Below, one piece after another: positions 15,509 to 16,163 of a stretch of DNA of 16,163 bases. Source of the stretch: JAAYWY01 sp050945275 (GTDB lineage Bacteria; Bacillota; DTU030; DUMP01). A program made the position numbers and the translations under genes. Within the stretch, counting starts at the first letter, position 1. Each line of letters begins with the position of its first letter. The notes under the pieces were generated by a model. The model worked only from the letters and a program-made list of their open reading frames with translations. It was not told the DNA's origin and searched no databases. Location: assembly GCA_050945275.1 (NCBI GenBank), contig JBMNSQ010000032.1, forward strand, positions 1 through 16,163, read 5' to 3'.

Positions 15509-16163
15509 TTATTGCAGCAGTTGCCGGATCAATACCAGAGTGATTACACCGGCCAGAAAACCAAAAGTACCCAGACGCTCAAACCCATGTTCCTGGCTGT
15601 TTGGAATCAAAGTATCGGACACAGCGTAAAGCATGGCTCCGGCGGCGAAAGATAGTAAAAATCCTAACACGTGGCGCAACCAATTCACCAGCAACATGCC
15701 CAGTAGTGCGGCCAAAGGTTCGGATAGGCCGGTGAGAAGGGCTAACCCTACCGCCTTTGGTCCTGAGACGCCATTTTCTCGAAAAGGTAAGGCGGCTAAT
15801 AATCCTTCAGGTAGATTTTGAATACCGATAGCTATCGTAAGGATAAGTCCGATTCGATCTTCGCCAGAGGCATAACCGACCCCCATGGTAAGTCCTTCCG
15901 GCAAGTTATGCAAAATGATAGCACCTAAAATCATAATCGATTCTTTCCAATCGGTAGTGGCTGGTTTGTTACGATCACGGCCGGCATGTTGATGGGGGAA
16001 TACTAAGTCCAAGGCTAACAGAGCACCGGCTCCAGCCACGATACCAGATAAAGCCTGACCTAAACCCCCTTTATGTAAAGCTGATGGTAACAGCGATAGC
16101 AAGGCGGCACCGGTCATCATGCCCCCGGCAAACCCGAGCAAACCGCTTTGTAGACAATCCGGT
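15509..16163 (-). CDS. ZIP-family divalent metal transporter (5' end outside window)
   Basis: Membrane protein of the ZIP family (GufA/ZupT type) that moves zinc or other divalent metals into the cytoplasm. The frame stays open to the window edge: codons read PDCLQSG before LLGFAGGMM, so the gene continues beyond 16163 and about 217 residues are present. A TTG at 16139-16141 is not a credible start. Transmembrane segments include the metal-binding pair HNLPEG and QNLPEG, in which Gln replaces the His seen in some ZIPs; this occurs in GufA-like members. A short His-rich loop (HQHAGRD) lies before them. The stop at 15509 is just after the shared terminator. Its substrate cannot be fixed from the sequence. 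Confidence 0.9.
   Translation of the reverse strand, partial: PDCLQSGLLGFAGGMMTGAALLSLLPSALHKGGLGQALSGIVAGAGALLALDLVFPHQHAGRDRNKPATTDWKESIMILGAIILHNLPEGLTMGVGYASGEDRIGLILTIAIGIQNLPEGLLAALPFRENGVSGPKAVGLALLTGLSEPLAALLGMLLVNWLRHVLGFLLSFAAGAMLYAVSDTLIPNSQEHGFERLGTFGFLAGVITLVLIRQLLQ

Noticed and set aside
16139..16141. TTG as the start of the ZIP transporter
   Set aside because: The frame stays open upstream to the window edge with ZIP-like sequence, so the true start lies outside.

Overview
The window reads as a chromosomal housekeeping segment of an anaerobic, low-to-mid GC Gram-positive bacterium of the Clostridia type. The reasons are the lonB-lonA tandem, a T-box leader in front of valS, the valS-folC pair, an oxygen-sensitive class III ribonucleotide reductase with its radical-SAM activase, strong GGAGG-type ribosome binding sites, and sigma-A style promoters. 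The species cannot be named from the sequence. I see no rRNA, tRNA, CRISPR array, prophage or intact transposase.

Layout. (1) 1-4153: lonB (membrane-anchored Lon-type protease) and lonA (soluble Lon), same strand, each with its own candidate promoter. (2) 4154-4547: a 394-bp gap holding a perfect 20-bp inverted repeat around 38 bp, possibly a remnant transposon end pair or MITE, plus a second stem-loop and a weak promoter. (3) 4548-6702: a two-gene unit encoding a multi-spanning DUF1538-type membrane protein and an overlapping protein made of two PII-like domains. (4) 6780-7066: a strong promoter and a complete T-box riboswitch (specifier GUC, UGGU bulge, terminator) controlling valS and then folC (7154-11119). 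(5) 11142-12227, minus strand: an exported coiled-coil protein of unknown function, convergent with folC. (6) 12284-15203: a promoter, then nrdD and nrdG. (7) 15263-15502: a very strong promoter, a 46-aa LysW-like zinc-ribbon protein and a bidirectional terminator. (8) 15509-window end, minus strand: the 3' part of a ZIP-family metal transporter gene.

The part most likely to be an under-described system is the DUF1538 / double-PII pair. The membrane protein is an obvious internal duplication: three motif pairs, each about 253 residues apart. Its partner is a fused PII dimer with a shortened T-loop in the second domain. A perfect Shine-Dalgarno followed by an ATG sits exactly at the junction of its two PII domains, suggesting either a recent gene fusion or a second, single-domain product. 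By analogy with GlnK-AmtB and SbtB-SbtA, a transporter gated by a nucleotide-sensing PII protein is the simplest model; substrate and effector are unknown.
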